Notes under the pieces: generated by a model
What the model saw: the letters and a program-made list of their open reading frames with translations, nothing else
What the model was told of the DNA's origin: nothing
Databases searched by the model: none
Program-made: the position numbers and the translations under genes
Source of the DNA: Devosia sp.
GTDB lineage: Bacteria; Pseudomonadota; Alphaproteobacteria; Rhizobiales; Devosiaceae
Direction of reading: 5' to 3'
Length of the DNA: 64,000 nucleotides
NCBI RefSeq assembly: GCF_028290435.1
Contig: NZ_JAQGJV010000088.1
Location: forward strand, 28,474 to 92,473
Shown: positions 22,072 through 30,410 of the stretch, one piece after another
Numbering within the stretch: position 1 is the first letter of the stretch
Layout: every line of letters begins with the position of its first letter

Positions 22072-22464
22072 CTAACCCCAGAAGACCAGTTTAAGGATCG
22101 AGGCGACACCAGCCACCGCGATGATGATGCAGAACAGGGTGTTGAGCATCATGATGAGGCTGTAGACGCGCCCGGCGAAGTAATCCTCGAGTACGTCGCG
22201 CATGCCATTGCGCATATGCACCGTGGCGATGACCAGCAGCACGGCCAGCGGAATGCCGATCCAGCCATTGCCAATGGTGGCGACCATATCGACCCGATCC
22301 TGACCGGCCAGCTTCATCACCACGTAGAGCAGCAGGATCAGGAAAACGATATTGATCGCCCCGGTCGTGCGCTGGATGATGAAGTGGCGCGTCGAGGCTT
22401 TGGCGTCGCCGTATTTGCTTTTGGGATCGGCGATGATGTCGCGGGTAATGATCTGTTCGCGCAT
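22072..22464 (-). CDS. sdhD: Succinate dehydrogenase membrane anchor subunit
   Basis: About 130 residues from the ATG at 22464, which overlaps the sdhC stop (TAATG). Three membrane helices are visible, with [14 protein letters not shown] in the second loop; its His is a likely heme b ligand. It anchors complex II and helps form the quinone site. Confidence 0.95.
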   Translation of the reverse strand: MREQIITRDIIADPKSKYGDAKASTRHFIIQRTTGAINIVFLILLLYVVMKLAGQDRVDMVATIGNGWIGIPLAVLLVIATVHMRNGMRDVLEDYFAGRVYSLIMMLNTLFCIIIAVAGVASILKLVFWG

Positions 22465-22850
22465 TACGCCACCCACACGAAAATGGTCCAGATCGCCAGC
22501 GTCAGCACGACCGAGAGCACCAGGTTGGCCCAGGCCAGCATTTCGCGCTGCCCCGGCTCCATGCCCTGGATAAAATCCCAGATGAAATGGCGGATGCCGC
22601 CCAGCATGTGATGCACCAGGCTCCAGGTATAAAGGAACAGCACCAATTGGCCGAACCAGCTGCCGTAGACCAGGTTGACCACATCGAGCGGCCCCTGCCC
22701 CCAGGCCGCCGCGCCCAGCCAGATGACGAGGAATGCGGTGCCGACATAATTGGCGATGCCCGTGGCTCGATGCACGATCGACATCGACATCGTGATGGTC
22801 CAGCGATAAATCTGCAGGTGGGGAGATAGGGGACGGGGTCGAACCGGCAT
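22464..22850 (-). CDS. sdhC: Succinate dehydrogenase cytochrome b556 subunit
   Basis: 128 residues. The signature RPLSPHLQIYRWTITMSMSI at the start and HHMLGGIRHFIWD near the end, with heme-ligand His, are typical. Three membrane helices follow. It is the first gene of the sdh operon; the region upstream (22851-22969) is somewhat AT-richer and probably holds the promoter. Confidence 0.97.
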   Translation of the reverse strand: MPVRPRPLSPHLQIYRWTITMSMSIVHRATGIANYVGTAFLVIWLGAAAWGQGPLDVVNLVYGSWFGQLVLFLYTWSLVHHMLGGIRHFIWDFIQGMEPGQREMLAWANLVLSVVLTLAIWTIFVWVA

Positions 22851-22969
22851 AGGGCCTCGCTGTTACGCGGCGGGCGCCGCTACAGTTTGGAATGGTTCGA
22901 GACTTCTAGCCCCCCAATGTTACAAAATCAAAGCCGTAAAACGCATGGCGCCATAAACTTTGGCTGCAA

Positions 22970-23107
22970 TCAGCGTGTCGCGAAGTGGAGGCCCAGGGCT
23001 GCGGCCGAAATCGGCGGCAGTTCGGCGCTCTGCACCGGGGCGTGGACCCACAGGTTCATCAGCAGGGTGAAGGCCGCGATACCGATGGCGGATGCGAGAT
23101 AGTCCAT
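22970..23107 (-). CDS. Short single-helix membrane protein, 45 residues
   Basis: The frame starts MDYLASAIGIAAFTLLMNLW and ends LHFATR. GGGAGAATTTTC lies directly before the ATG, a good ribosome-binding site. The first 21 residues would form one membrane helix. The frame ends 120 bases upstream of sdhC on the same strand, so it could share or precede the sdh promoter. I do not recognise it; the support is the start site, codon use like that of its neighbours and the clean hydrophobic segment. Confidence 0.5.
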   Translation of the reverse strand: MDYLASAIGIAAFTLLMNLWVHAPVQSAELPPISAAALGLHFATR

Positions 23108-23324
23108 GAAAATTCTCCCGGATTTGGCGCCCGCCGGCCGCTATTGCCGGGTCGCCGTAATGTTGGCCCCTCCTACGAAGCCGCGCCCCACCCCGGCGTG
23201 AATTGCGCGTTAAGTTTGCATTCATGACTGCCAACGCCACCGACCGAGCTTGCGCCCACCGCACTTGTCGACTGCGGCCAAGCCTGCCATTGGCATCGGC
23301 AACACGCCGCGAACGAGGACGAAC

Positions 23325-23894
23325 ATGGACGAGCGCATCAAACTGATCGGCATCGAGACTCTGTCCAAAGCGTGGGGCACGCTGACCCGCGCCACGCTGG
23401 ATTATCGCCGCCTTGATGGCACCTGGCTCACCCAGAGCCGCGAGGTCTATGACCACGGCAATGCGGCCGCGATTCTCCTGTTCGATCCAGCCCGCCGCAC
23501 CGTGCTGCTGACCCGCCAGTACCGCTACCCGGTCAGCCTCAATGGTGATCCCGCTTGGCTGATCGAAGCCTGCGCCGGCCTGCTCGATGGGGATGACAAG
23601 CTGGTTGGCGTCATGCGCGAGGCGCTGGAGGAAACCGGCCACCAGCCGCGCGACGTGCAATTCCTGTTCGACGCCTATATGAGCCCCGGCTCGCTAACCG
23701 AGCGCCTCTCGCTGTTCGTCGGCCACTACGACGCCGACACCAAGATCGCCGCTGGCGGCGGGCTTGAATCGGAAGGCGAGGAAATCGAACTGCTCGAAAT
23801 GAGCCTCGATGACGCCATGGCAATGGTACGCGATGGCCGGATCATCGATGCCAAGACCATCATGCTGCTGCAGTGGGTGGCGCTGAACCGTTAG
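23325..23894 (+). CDS. Nudix hydrolase, NudK (GDP-mannose pyrophosphatase) type
   Basis: 189 residues from the ATG at 23325. The Nudix box is AGLLDGDDKLVGVMREALEE, with the core REALEETG intact; the first box Glu is replaced by Asp. The flanking ETLSKAWGTLTRATLDY and LTRQYRYPV fit the NudK/ADP-sugar group, which splits nucleoside diphosphate sugars into a sugar phosphate and a nucleotide. The exact substrate is not certain. It is divergent from the sdh side. Confidence 0.88.
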   Translation: MDERIKLIGIETLSKAWGTLTRATLDYRRLDGTWLTQSREVYDHGNAAAILLFDPARRTVLLTRQYRYPVSLNGDPAWLIEACAGLLDGDDKLVGVMREALEETGHQPRDVQFLFDAYMSPGSLTERLSLFVGHYDADTKIAAGGGLESEGEEIELLEMSLDDAMAMVRDGRIIDAKTIMLLQWVALNR

Positions 23895-23909
23895 GTTCGC
23901 TCCGGGCGC

Positions 23910-24116
23910 TTAAAAATCCACCAGCTTCTTGTCCGGATCATACGGCTGATCCTTGGCCACCCGCGTTACCGCCTGCCCGCACCGCATCTTTTTGGTGAAC
24001 CCGTCATAGGCGTAGCTCGGCGAGCCATGCAGCACCCAGCCCTCGGACAATGCCTTGGTCACCTTGTGGCAAAAGCTGACGTCGTCTTCGCCCGACAAGA
24101 AGCGGTAAATCTGCAT
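23910..24116 (-). CDS. DUF1737 domain protein
   Basis: 68 residues from the ATG at 24116 (MQIYRFLSGEDD). The pattern FCHKVTKALSEGWVLHGSPSYAYDG is the DUF1737 core; the tail PYDPDKKLVDF is also typical. It is a small cytoplasmic protein of unknown function. It is divergent from the carbonic anhydrase gene, 73 bases away. Confidence 0.85.
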   Translation of the reverse strand: MQIYRFLSGEDDVSFCHKVTKALSEGWVLHGSPSYAYDGFTKKMRCGQAVTRVAKDQPYDPDKKLVDF

Positions 24117-24189
24117 GCATGCCTCCAATGCGGCGCCCACCAATGCGCCGGTGTTGATCTTGTTGCCTCTTAGCGCTAATCGAGTGCCC

Positions 24190-24831
24190 ATGCATCGGTT
24201 TCCTGAAGAACTGCTGACGGGTCACGCCAATTTCATGGCCGGGCGCTATGCTCGTGAACGCGACCGGATTCGCGACCTGGCCGCCCAGGGCCAAAACCCC
24301 ACCACCATGATCATCGCCTGCTGCGACAGCCGCTCGGCCCCCGAGACGATTTTCGACGCGGGTCCCGGCGAGCTCTTCGTGCTGCGCAACGTCGCCAATC
24401 TGGTGCCCACCTACCAGCCCGATGGCGGCCAGCACGGCACCTCGGCGGGCATCGAATTTGCCGTAAAGGCCCTGGCGATCAAGAACATCGTCATCATGGG
24501 CCACGGCCGTTGCGGTGGCATCAAGGCGGCGCTTAATCCCGACTCGACGCCACTGGATTCCGGCGACTTCATCGGCAAATGGATGGCCATGCTGGGCGAC
24601 CTGCCGGACCAGGTCGGTCAGAACGACCTGATGACGCCCGCCGAACGCCAGACCGCGCTGGAGCGCATCTCCATCCGCTCCTCGATCCACAATTTGCGGA
24701 CATTTCCATACGTCGCCGAACTGGAAGCCGCCGGCAAGTTGGCTGTGCATGGCGCCTGGTTCGATATTTCGACGGGCGAGCTCTGGGTCATGGACGGCGA
24801 TACCGGCGACTTCGTCCGCCCCCTGATCTGA
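24190..24831 (+). CDS. Beta-class carbonic anhydrase
   Basis: 213 residues. The zinc ligands are visible: Cys and the Asp-Arg dyad in ACCDSRSAP, and His-x-x-Cys in GHGRCGG. The N-terminus MHRFPEELLTGHANF and the end WFDISTGELWVMDGDTG fit the family. It converts CO2 to bicarbonate in the cytoplasm for carboxylation reactions and pH balance. Confidence 0.96.
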   Translation: MHRFPEELLTGHANFMAGRYARERDRIRDLAAQGQNPTTMIIACCDSRSAPETIFDAGPGELFVLRNVANLVPTYQPDGGQHGTSAGIEFAVKALAIKNIVIMGHGRCGGIKAALNPDSTPLDSGDFIGKWMAMLGDLPDQVGQNDLMTPAERQTALERISIRSSIHNLRTFPYVAELEAAGKLAVHGAWFDISTGELWVMDGDTGDFVRPLI

Positions 24832-25245
24832 GCGTGCGTGACCGCCGGGCGCTAGACTTGCCACACACAAACAAAGCCTGCTCGTTCACGCGCCCGTGAG
24901 CGACCAATAGTCCGTCGGGCTTCGATCGCGGGGCAGCAACTCTTGCCTGCCACAAAAAAGCACTTGGCAGCAAGGCTAACAGTGCCGGCACGATTCCGCG
25001 CGACGATAATAGCGTGCAAGTTCTATATCGCGACGAACCAAAAAACTTTGGTTTATCTTGCAATTGCCTGCAAAATCCATTGCCCAGAAATGACCCGATT
25101 GTGTCCGGATCAGCACCAATTTTTGGGCCGCTGCGGACCACATTGGGCTTCCATTGTTCTGGTCACGGGCCGCAGGAGAGCGGGCCGTCGGGAGCCGGCT
25201 AACCGGGTGCCGTTTTTATCTCCACCAACATGGAGCTTAACCGCC
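24832..25245. other. Intergenic region without a recognised gene
   Basis: A 414-base gap with an AT-richer middle (about 25010-25090). It contains a 7-base stem, AACCAAA/TTTGGTT (25036-25053), followed by TTATC, which could be a weak terminator. No frame with a good start was seen. It should also contain the promoter of the EF-hand-like gene at 25246. Confidence 0.4.
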
Positions 25246-25485
25246 ATGAAGAAGATCATCTTGTCCTCGTTCATCGTTCTCGGCCTGTCCACTGCAGCCT
25301 TCGCGCAGGCAGCCACCGATTTCGCCACTGTCGATGCCGATGCCAGCGCAGGCGTATCCTGGGCTGAAGCCTCCGCCGCTTGGCCGACGCTGACCGAAGA
25401 CGCCTTCAAGACCGCCGACGCGGATGCCAGCGGCGAGCTGTCCGCCGAGGAATATGCCGTCGTGACGACGCCTGCCGCTCCCTAA
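25246..25485 (+). CDS. Secreted EF-hand-like calcium-binding protein
   Basis: 79 residues with a signal peptide (MKKIILSSFIVLGLSTAAFAQ). Two EF-hand-like loops follow: DADASAGVSWAEA (weak) and DADASGELSAEE, the second close to the DxDxSGxLSxxE consensus. It probably binds calcium in the periplasm. It is a paralogue of the next gene, 104 bases downstream, with a GC-rich hairpin (25503-25530) between them. Confidence 0.8.
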   Translation: MKKIILSSFIVLGLSTAAFAQAATDFATVDADASAGVSWAEASAAWPTLTEDAFKTADADASGELSAEEYAVVTTPAAP

Positions 25486-25589
25486 GGCGCGCCGACCAGC
25501 GGAGTCGCCCCACGCCCGGGGCGGCTCCGCTCCTCTATCGATCCAGCCCTGCCGCCGCCTTTGGCGCGGCTCATGAATGGAGATATCCC

Positions 25590-25931
25590 ATGCACAAGAT
25601 TGCTTTGACGCTCGCCGTATTCGGCCTTTCCGCCACCGCTGCGTTCGCGCAGGCGCCCACCACCTTTGCCGATCTCGATGGCGACGCGAATGGCGAGCTG
25701 TCCATCACCGAAATCCAGGTGGCCTGGCCAGATCTCGGCCAGGATGAGTTCACCACGGCCGACGCCGATGCCAGCGGCGGCCTGTCGACGGCCGAACTGA
25801 GCACGCTACAGCCTTCGGGCGGCGCTCCGGCGGCCGAAACCCTGCCGGCTCCAACCCTGGCGCCGAGCGATAGCATGGCCCCGGCCGATGCCGCCGCTCC
25901 CCCGGAGCCCGCCGATTCGCTGATGCAATAA
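25590..25931 (+). CDS. Secreted EF-hand-like protein with Pro/Ala-rich tail
   Basis: 113 residues from the ATG at 25590 (TGGAG upstream). A signal peptide (HKIALTLAVFGLSATAAFA) precedes two EF-hand-like loops, DLDGDANGELSITE and DADASGGLSTAE. The last 40 residues are a low-complexity tail rich in Ala and Pro, absent from the neighbouring paralogue. The two genes probably arose by duplication. Confidence 0.8.
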   Translation: MHKIALTLAVFGLSATAAFAQAPTTFADLDGDANGELSITEIQVAWPDLGQDEFTTADADASGGLSTAELSTLQPSGGAPAAETLPAPTLAPSDSMAPADAAAPPEPADSLMQ

Positions 25932-25952
25932 TCGCGGTCGGCTGAAGCCTTA

Positions 25953-25979
25953 GCCGCCCCGGTTCGCCGGGGCGGCTTT
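25953..25979 (+). terminator. Terminator between the EF-hand-like genes and eamA
   Basis: GCCGCCCCGG (25953-25962) and CCGGGGCGGC (25967-25976) pair around TTCG, followed by TTT. The two genes converge here and the hairpin touches the eamA stop codon, so it may work in both directions, although the T-run is short. Confidence 0.6.
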
Positions 25980-26865
25980 ACGGCGTCGATGAAACCCGCG
26001 CTGCAAACAGGCGGGGGCCAAAGACATTGAGCAAGAGGCCAATAAAGACCAGCAGGCTGCCAAGGATTTCCAGGGTACTGACGGTTTCCCCGAGCAGCAC
26101 GATTGTGCTGGCAATCCCGGCCACCGGCACCAGCAGTGAAAATGGCGCGATCAGGCTCGCCGGATAGCGCGCCAGCAAATAGCTCCAGAGCCCGAACCCC
26201 AGAATTGTCGCCGCATAGCCGTTGAAGGCGATCACAAAGATCGTGCGCATGTCGATGCCGGTCATCGAGGCGATGATCGCCGTTGGCCCTTCCACGACGA
26301 GCGACAACGCAAACAGCGGCAGGATCGGCACCAGGCTCCCCCAGACGACAAAGGACAGCATATCGATCTGTCCCGCCTTTTTGGAGGCGATATTGGCGAC
26401 GCCCCAGAAGAAGGCGGCTAGGACGACCATCAGCAGAGGCACCAGCGCGGTGACTTCGAACCGCTCGGAGGCAATGGCGACGATGCCCACAATAGCGACC
26501 AGTGCACCGAGCGCCTGATAGCGGTTGAGCTTCTCGCCAAGGAAAACCAGGGCCAGCGCGATGGTAAAAAACGCCTGCACCTGGATGACAAGCGAGGCAA
26601 GACCGGCGGGCATGCCCAGCTTGATGGCGGTAAACAGCAGGCCGAACTGGGCAAAGCCGATGGCGAGGCCATAGGTGATGAGGATGGCGAGCCCAACCTT
26701 TGGCCGCTTGATGAAAAAGACGGCTGGCACCGCCGCGCAGAGATAGCGCAGCCCGGTCAGAAACAGGGGCGGCACTGTCTCGACACCCCATCTGATGAAG
26801 ACGAAGTTGACCCCCCATATTGCCACGACAAGCAAAGCCAGGAGCAGGTCGCGGACGGAAAGCAT
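25978..26865 (-). CDS. eamA: EamA-type cysteine / O-acetylserine exporter
   Basis: 295 residues, about ten membrane helices in two EamA repeats. It follows E. coli EamA (YdeD) closely in several segments: LALLVVAIWGVNFVFI, PPLFLTGLRYL, GMPAGLASLVIQVQAFFT and APFSLLVPVAGIAS. By that similarity it should export O-acetylserine and cysteine; the symbol is by similarity only. Confidence 0.85.
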   Translation of the reverse strand: MLSVRDLLLALLVVAIWGVNFVFIRWGVETVPPLFLTGLRYLCAAVPAVFFIKRPKVGLAILITYGLAIGFAQFGLLFTAIKLGMPAGLASLVIQVQAFFTIALALVFLGEKLNRYQALGALVAIVGIVAIASERFEVTALVPLLMVVLAAFFWGVANIASKKAGQIDMLSFVVWGSLVPILPLFALSLVVEGPTAIIASMTGIDMRTIFVIAFNGYAATILGFGLWSYLLARYPASLIAPFSLLVPVAGIASTIVLLGETVSTLEILGSLLVFIGLLLNVFGPRLFAARVSSTP

Positions 26866-26942
26866 GGCGGTGGCCTTGGATGAACCCCGGCATCGAGCCG
26901 GGGTGACATGTGCGTCGTTGCTCGGTCGAGCGCTGCTGCGCT

Positions 26943-27986
26943 TTACGCCGCCGCGCGCTTGTCCATCAGCCCACGCTCGATCAGCGTCTCGGCGATCTGG
27001 ATCGCGTTGAGCGCAGCGCCCTTGCGCAGGTTGTCCGACACCACCCAGATGGCGAGGCCGTTTTCGACCGTATTGTCTTCGCGGATGCGCGACACGAAGG
27101 TGTCGTATTCACCAACCGCGTCGATCGGGGTCGCGTAGCCACCCGGCTCGCGCTTGTCGAGCACAGAAATGCCCGGCGCCTCGCGCAGCAGGTCACGCGC
27201 TTCATCCGCCGAAATGGGGTTCTCGAACTCGATATTGACCGCTTCCGAATGGCCCACGAACACAGGCACGCGCACGGCCGTGCAGGTCACGCGTATCTTG
27301 GGATCGAGAATCTTCTTGGTCTCGGCCAGAACCTTCCACTCTTCCTTGGTGTAGCCGTCTTCCATGAACACATCGATATGCGGGATGACGTTGAAGGCGA
27401 TCTGCTTGGGGAACTTGCCGACCGTGGCGGTATCGTTGACGAAAATGCCCTTGGTCTGGTTCCACAGCTCGTCTACGCCTTCCTTGCCGGCGCCCGAAAC
27501 GGACTGGTAGGTCGACACCACGATACGGGTGATCTTGGCGAAGTCATGCAGGGGCTTGAGCGCCACGACAAGCTGAGCCGTCGAGCAGTTCGGATTGGCG
27601 ATGATATTGTTGCGCTTGGGGTTGGCCATATAGCCATCCAGCACATGCGCGTTCACTTCCGGCACGATCAGCGGCACGTCCGAATGATAACGCCAGAAGC
27701 TGGAATTATCGATGACGATGATGCCCATGGCGCCAAGCTTGGGCGCCCAGGTCTTGGAAATCTCCGAGCCCGCCGACATGATGGCGAAATCGACGCCCTT
27801 GAAGTCATAATCGTCGAGATTCTTGGCCTTGAGAATCTTGTCCCCAAAGGAGATTTCGCGCCCGGTGGAGCGCGAGGAGGCGAGAGCGATCACCTCGTCG
27901 GCCGGAAACTTGCGTTCGGCCAGAATGTTGAGAACTTCACGGCCCACATTGCCCGTGGCACCGATAACAGCGACGCGATAACCCAT
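26943..27986 (-). CDS. asd: Aspartate-semialdehyde dehydrogenase
   Basis: 347 residues. It has the NADP-binding GATGNVGREVL, the catalytic Cys in NPNCSTAQLV and the substrate-binding region VSTYQSVSGAGKEG. It makes aspartate semialdehyde, the branch point to lysine, diaminopimelate, methionine and threonine. The gene is preceded by a roughly 230-base leader with a promoter-like sequence, a threonine-rich short ORF and hairpins, which suggests amino-acid-controlled expression. Confidence 0.98.
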   Translation of the reverse strand: MGYRVAVIGATGNVGREVLNILAERKFPADEVIALASSRSTGREISFGDKILKAKNLDDYDFKGVDFAIMSAGSEISKTWAPKLGAMGIIVIDNSSFWRYHSDVPLIVPEVNAHVLDGYMANPKRNNIIANPNCSTAQLVVALKPLHDFAKITRIVVSTYQSVSGAGKEGVDELWNQTKGIFVNDTATVGKFPKQIAFNVIPHIDVFMEDGYTKEEWKVLAETKKILDPKIRVTCTAVRVPVFVGHSEAVNIEFENPISADEARDLLREAPGISVLDKREPGGYATPIDAVGEYDTFVSRIREDNTVENGLAIWVVSDNLRKGAALNAIQIAETLIERGLMDKRAAA

Positions 27987-28022
27987 TTTTGGAACTCCAG
28001 TCCCTTACCATTTCCGCCCCCG

Positions 28023-28086
28023 CGCGACGCTGTGCGTCGCGGCCCATCCGGGTTCAGCCTCTCCCCGTCGGGAGACGACCCGGGGA
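28023..28086 (-). promoter_or_regulatory. Hairpins in the asd leader
   Basis: Two features lie between the leader ORF and asd. CGCGACGC/GCGTCGCG (28023-28041) is a perfect 8-base stem. Upstream on the minus strand, CCCCG...TCG can pair with CGACGGGG, or CCGGGT with the downstream ACCCGG; the two pairings exclude each other. No T-run follows either, so transcription termination is not obvious. Part of this segment resembles the C/G-rich palindromes found elsewhere in the window. Confidence 0.35.
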
Positions 28087-28092
28087 AAAGCG

Positions 28093-28191
28093 TCAGGCGG
28101 TTTTGGTAGTTTTGGTTGCAAACGCAGCAAAACCACGACGGGATTTAAGCCCGGTGGTGGTCATCATGGCGATGATGAAAGCGCTGCGCAT
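28093..28191 (-). CDS. Candidate threonine-rich leader peptide upstream of asd
   Basis: A 32-codon frame beginning MRSAFIIAMMTTTG and ending FATKTTKTA. Seven of 32 residues are Thr, in two clusters (three consecutive ACC codons, then ACC, ACT, ACC, ACC within seven codons), with two adjacent Ile codons nearby. It lies between a promoter-like sequence and asd, on the same strand. The layout recalls thr-operon leader peptides, and asd feeds threonine synthesis. No Shine-Dalgarno sequence is seen before either possible start, and no classical attenuator follows. Confidence 0.4.
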   Translation of the reverse strand: MRSAFIIAMMTTTGLKSRRGFAAFATKTTKTA

Positions 28192-28221
28192 CGGTTTTAC
28201 TGCTTTGTTGAAAGCACGGTT

Positions 28222-28249
28222 CTCATACGCCCAAATGGCAAAGAGTCAA
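28222..28249 (-). promoter_or_regulatory. Candidate asd promoter
   Basis: On the minus strand TTGACT (28244-28249) and TATGAG (28222-28227) are separated by 16 bases, close to the sigma-70 pattern. Transcription would begin about 25 bases before the leader ORF and about 230 before asd. Confidence 0.5.
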
Positions 28250-28337
28250 TGAATTTGCAGAAGCTCTTCTGCTTCCTACCCCTTGTGGTGTGGGCTCGGC
28301 TGGCTGTAACTGCGCCAAACCTGAAAGACCCAAAACC

Positions 28338-29528
28338 ATGGCCCATTACGACGTAATCATTCTCGGCGCCGGCGCCGCCGGCATGATGGCCGCTATCGAG
28401 GCCGGCAAGCGCGGCCGCACGGTGCTGCTGGTCGACCATGTCCAATATGCCGGCGAAAAAATCCGCATCTCCGGCGGCGGCCGCTGCAATTTCACCAATG
28501 TGAACGCCACTGTCGAGATCGGCCGCGATCGCTTTCTGTCGCAGAACCCGCGCTTCGCCCTCTCGGCGCTGAGCCGCTATACCCCGGAAAACTTCATCGC
28601 GCTGGTGCGCCGGCACGGCATCACCTTCCACGAAAAAGTGCTCGGCCAATTGTTCTGCGATGGCCCCGCCACCCAGATCAACACCATGCTGCTGGGCGAA
28701 ATGCGCGAAGCCGGCGTCGCCTTCTCGTTCTCGACCAATGTCGAGGCCGTCGAAAAAACGGAGACCGGCTTTTCTGTCCGCTTCGCCTCCGGCTACGCCA
28801 CCAGCGATAGCCTGATCATCGCCACCGGCGGCAAGTCCATCCCCAAGATGGGCGCCACCAGTTTTGGCTACCAGGTCGCCACCCAGTTCGGCCTGCGCGT
28901 CACCGAGACCCGCCCGGCTCTGGTGCCGCTGACCTTCGAAACCGGCGCGTTGGAGAAGCTCAAGGAACTGGCCGGCATCGCCACCGAAGCCATCGTCAGC
29001 CACGGCAAGACCAGGTTCGAGGAAGCGCTGCTATTCACCCACCGCGGCCTGTCCGGTCCCGCTATCCTGCAGATTTCCTCCTATTGGCGCGAGGGGGATT
29101 CGATTTCGGTCGACCTGATGCCCAATGCCAGCGCCATGGATTTCCTGCGCGCGGCCCGGACCGCAACGCCCAAGCTGCAAGTGCAGACCATCATCGCCAA
29201 TACCTTGCCCAAGCGCCTCGCTCAGCTGCTTGGCGACGAACTCGACATGCACACCATGATCGGCGACTTCCCTGACAAGAAGCTCGCCATCGTGGAAGCC
29301 AAGCTCAAGGCCTGGAGCCTCAAGCCGGTCGGCTCGGAAGGCTACCGCACCGCCGAAGTCACCCTGGGCGGCGTCGATACCCGCGATCTCGACGCCAAGA
29401 CCATGGCCGCCCGTGCCGTGCCCGGCCTCTATTTTGTCGGCGAAGTCGTCGACGTCACCGGCTGGCTCGGCGGCTACAATTTCCAATGGGCCTGGGCTTC
29501 AGGCTGGGCTGCGGGACAAGCCGCTTAA
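28338..29528 (+). CDS. BaiN/HI0933-type FAD-dependent oxidoreductase
   Basis: 396 residues from the ATG at 28338. The FAD-binding start (YDVIILGAGAAGMMAA), the family signature ISGGGRCNFTN, the middle GGKSIPKMGATSFGY and the C-terminal FVGEVVDVTGWLGGYNFQWA identify the family. The physiological reaction is unknown in most species. Its stop overlaps the stop of the opposing hydrolase gene by four bases. Confidence 0.93.
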   Translation: MAHYDVIILGAGAAGMMAAIEAGKRGRTVLLVDHVQYAGEKIRISGGGRCNFTNVNATVEIGRDRFLSQNPRFALSALSRYTPENFIALVRRHGITFHEKVLGQLFCDGPATQINTMLLGEMREAGVAFSFSTNVEAVEKTETGFSVRFASGYATSDSLIIATGGKSIPKMGATSFGYQVATQFGLRVTETRPALVPLTFETGALEKLKELAGIATEAIVSHGKTRFEEALLFTHRGLSGPAILQISSYWREGDSISVDLMPNASAMDFLRAARTATPKLQVQTIIANTLPKRLAQLLGDELDMHTMIGDFPDKKLAIVEAKLKAWSLKPVGSEGYRTAEVTLGGVDTRDLDAKTMAARAVPGLYFVGEVVDVTGWLGGYNFQWAWASGWAAGQAA

Positions 29529-30325
29529 GCCACCCTCGCCAGAAATCCCAGCACTACCGCGTTGAACACTTCGGGACGCTGCAATGGCGCGAAGTGGCTG
29601 ACCTCCGTCAGCTCAACCAGTTCCGCCCCGGAAATGGTTTTCGCGATATACGCCGCGTGCTCGGGTTTGATGAACTCGTCATGCGCGCTCTGCACCACCG
29701 TTACCGGCACGGCGATCGCCGCCAGTTCCGCCGCCGAATAATTTGGCTGCGTCCCCTGCATCAACCCGACCGCATCGGAAAATGCCTGAAAATCATCTGG
29801 CGTCGCCGACAGTGCCGCGTAATCGGCCTGATGCCGCCCGATGCAATTGCCGATCATCGGCGTGAATTCGAACGGCTTGGTGCCGCTGTCGTCCACATTG
29901 CAGGCGAAAAACAGGACGCCCGAGATCCGCTTCGGCGCCATACGGGCCATTGCCAGCCCCGTGCAGGCACCATCGCTCCAGCCCCCGATCGGCGCTCGCT
30001 CAATCTTGAGCGCATCCATCACCGCCAGCACATCGCGCGCCATTAAATCATAACTATAGGGCCGCCCGTCCCGCGTGCTGTGCCCATGCCCACGGCTGTC
30101 GATCAGCACCGCGCGATACCCTGCCTCGACCAGCGCCGGCACCTGATGGGCAAAATTGCCGCTATGCCCCAGCCCGCCATGCAACAGGATCACCGGCACG
30201 CCGGCTCCGTAACTCACATGCCAGATGCGCGCACCTTCATGCTCAACAACGCCCTGTTCGCCCCCAGAGGGCAAAACCGCGCCCTCTGCCGCAAAAATTT
30301 CCAACCCGTCATCATGCCAAATCAT
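29525..30325 (-). CDS. Alpha/beta hydrolase
   Basis: 266 residues from the ATG at 30325 (AGGAGC upstream). Features: the oxyanion HGGLGHSGN, DSRGHGHST, the nucleophile elbow GGWSDGACTG (Ser), an acid near AHDEFI and the catalytic His in EVSHFAPLQ. It belongs to the broad esterase/haloperoxidase-like group; no substrate can be given. Confidence 0.9.
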   Translation of the reverse strand: MIWHDDGLEIFAAEGAVLPSGGEQGVVEHEGARIWHVSYGAGVPVILLHGGLGHSGNFAHQVPALVEAGYRAVLIDSRGHGHSTRDGRPYSYDLMARDVLAVMDALKIERAPIGGWSDGACTGLAMARMAPKRISGVLFFACNVDDSGTKPFEFTPMIGNCIGRHQADYAALSATPDDFQAFSDAVGLMQGTQPNYSAAELAAIAVPVTVVQSAHDEFIKPEHAAYIAKTISGAELVELTEVSHFAPLQRPEVFNAVVLGFLARVA

Positions 30326-30410
30326 GTCGATGCTCCTGTGTCTGTCGCATCTCGTCGACTGATCGACGCTCGCTTCGACTATGCCGAGCAAAGTAAATAT
30401 CGGCCCGGCC

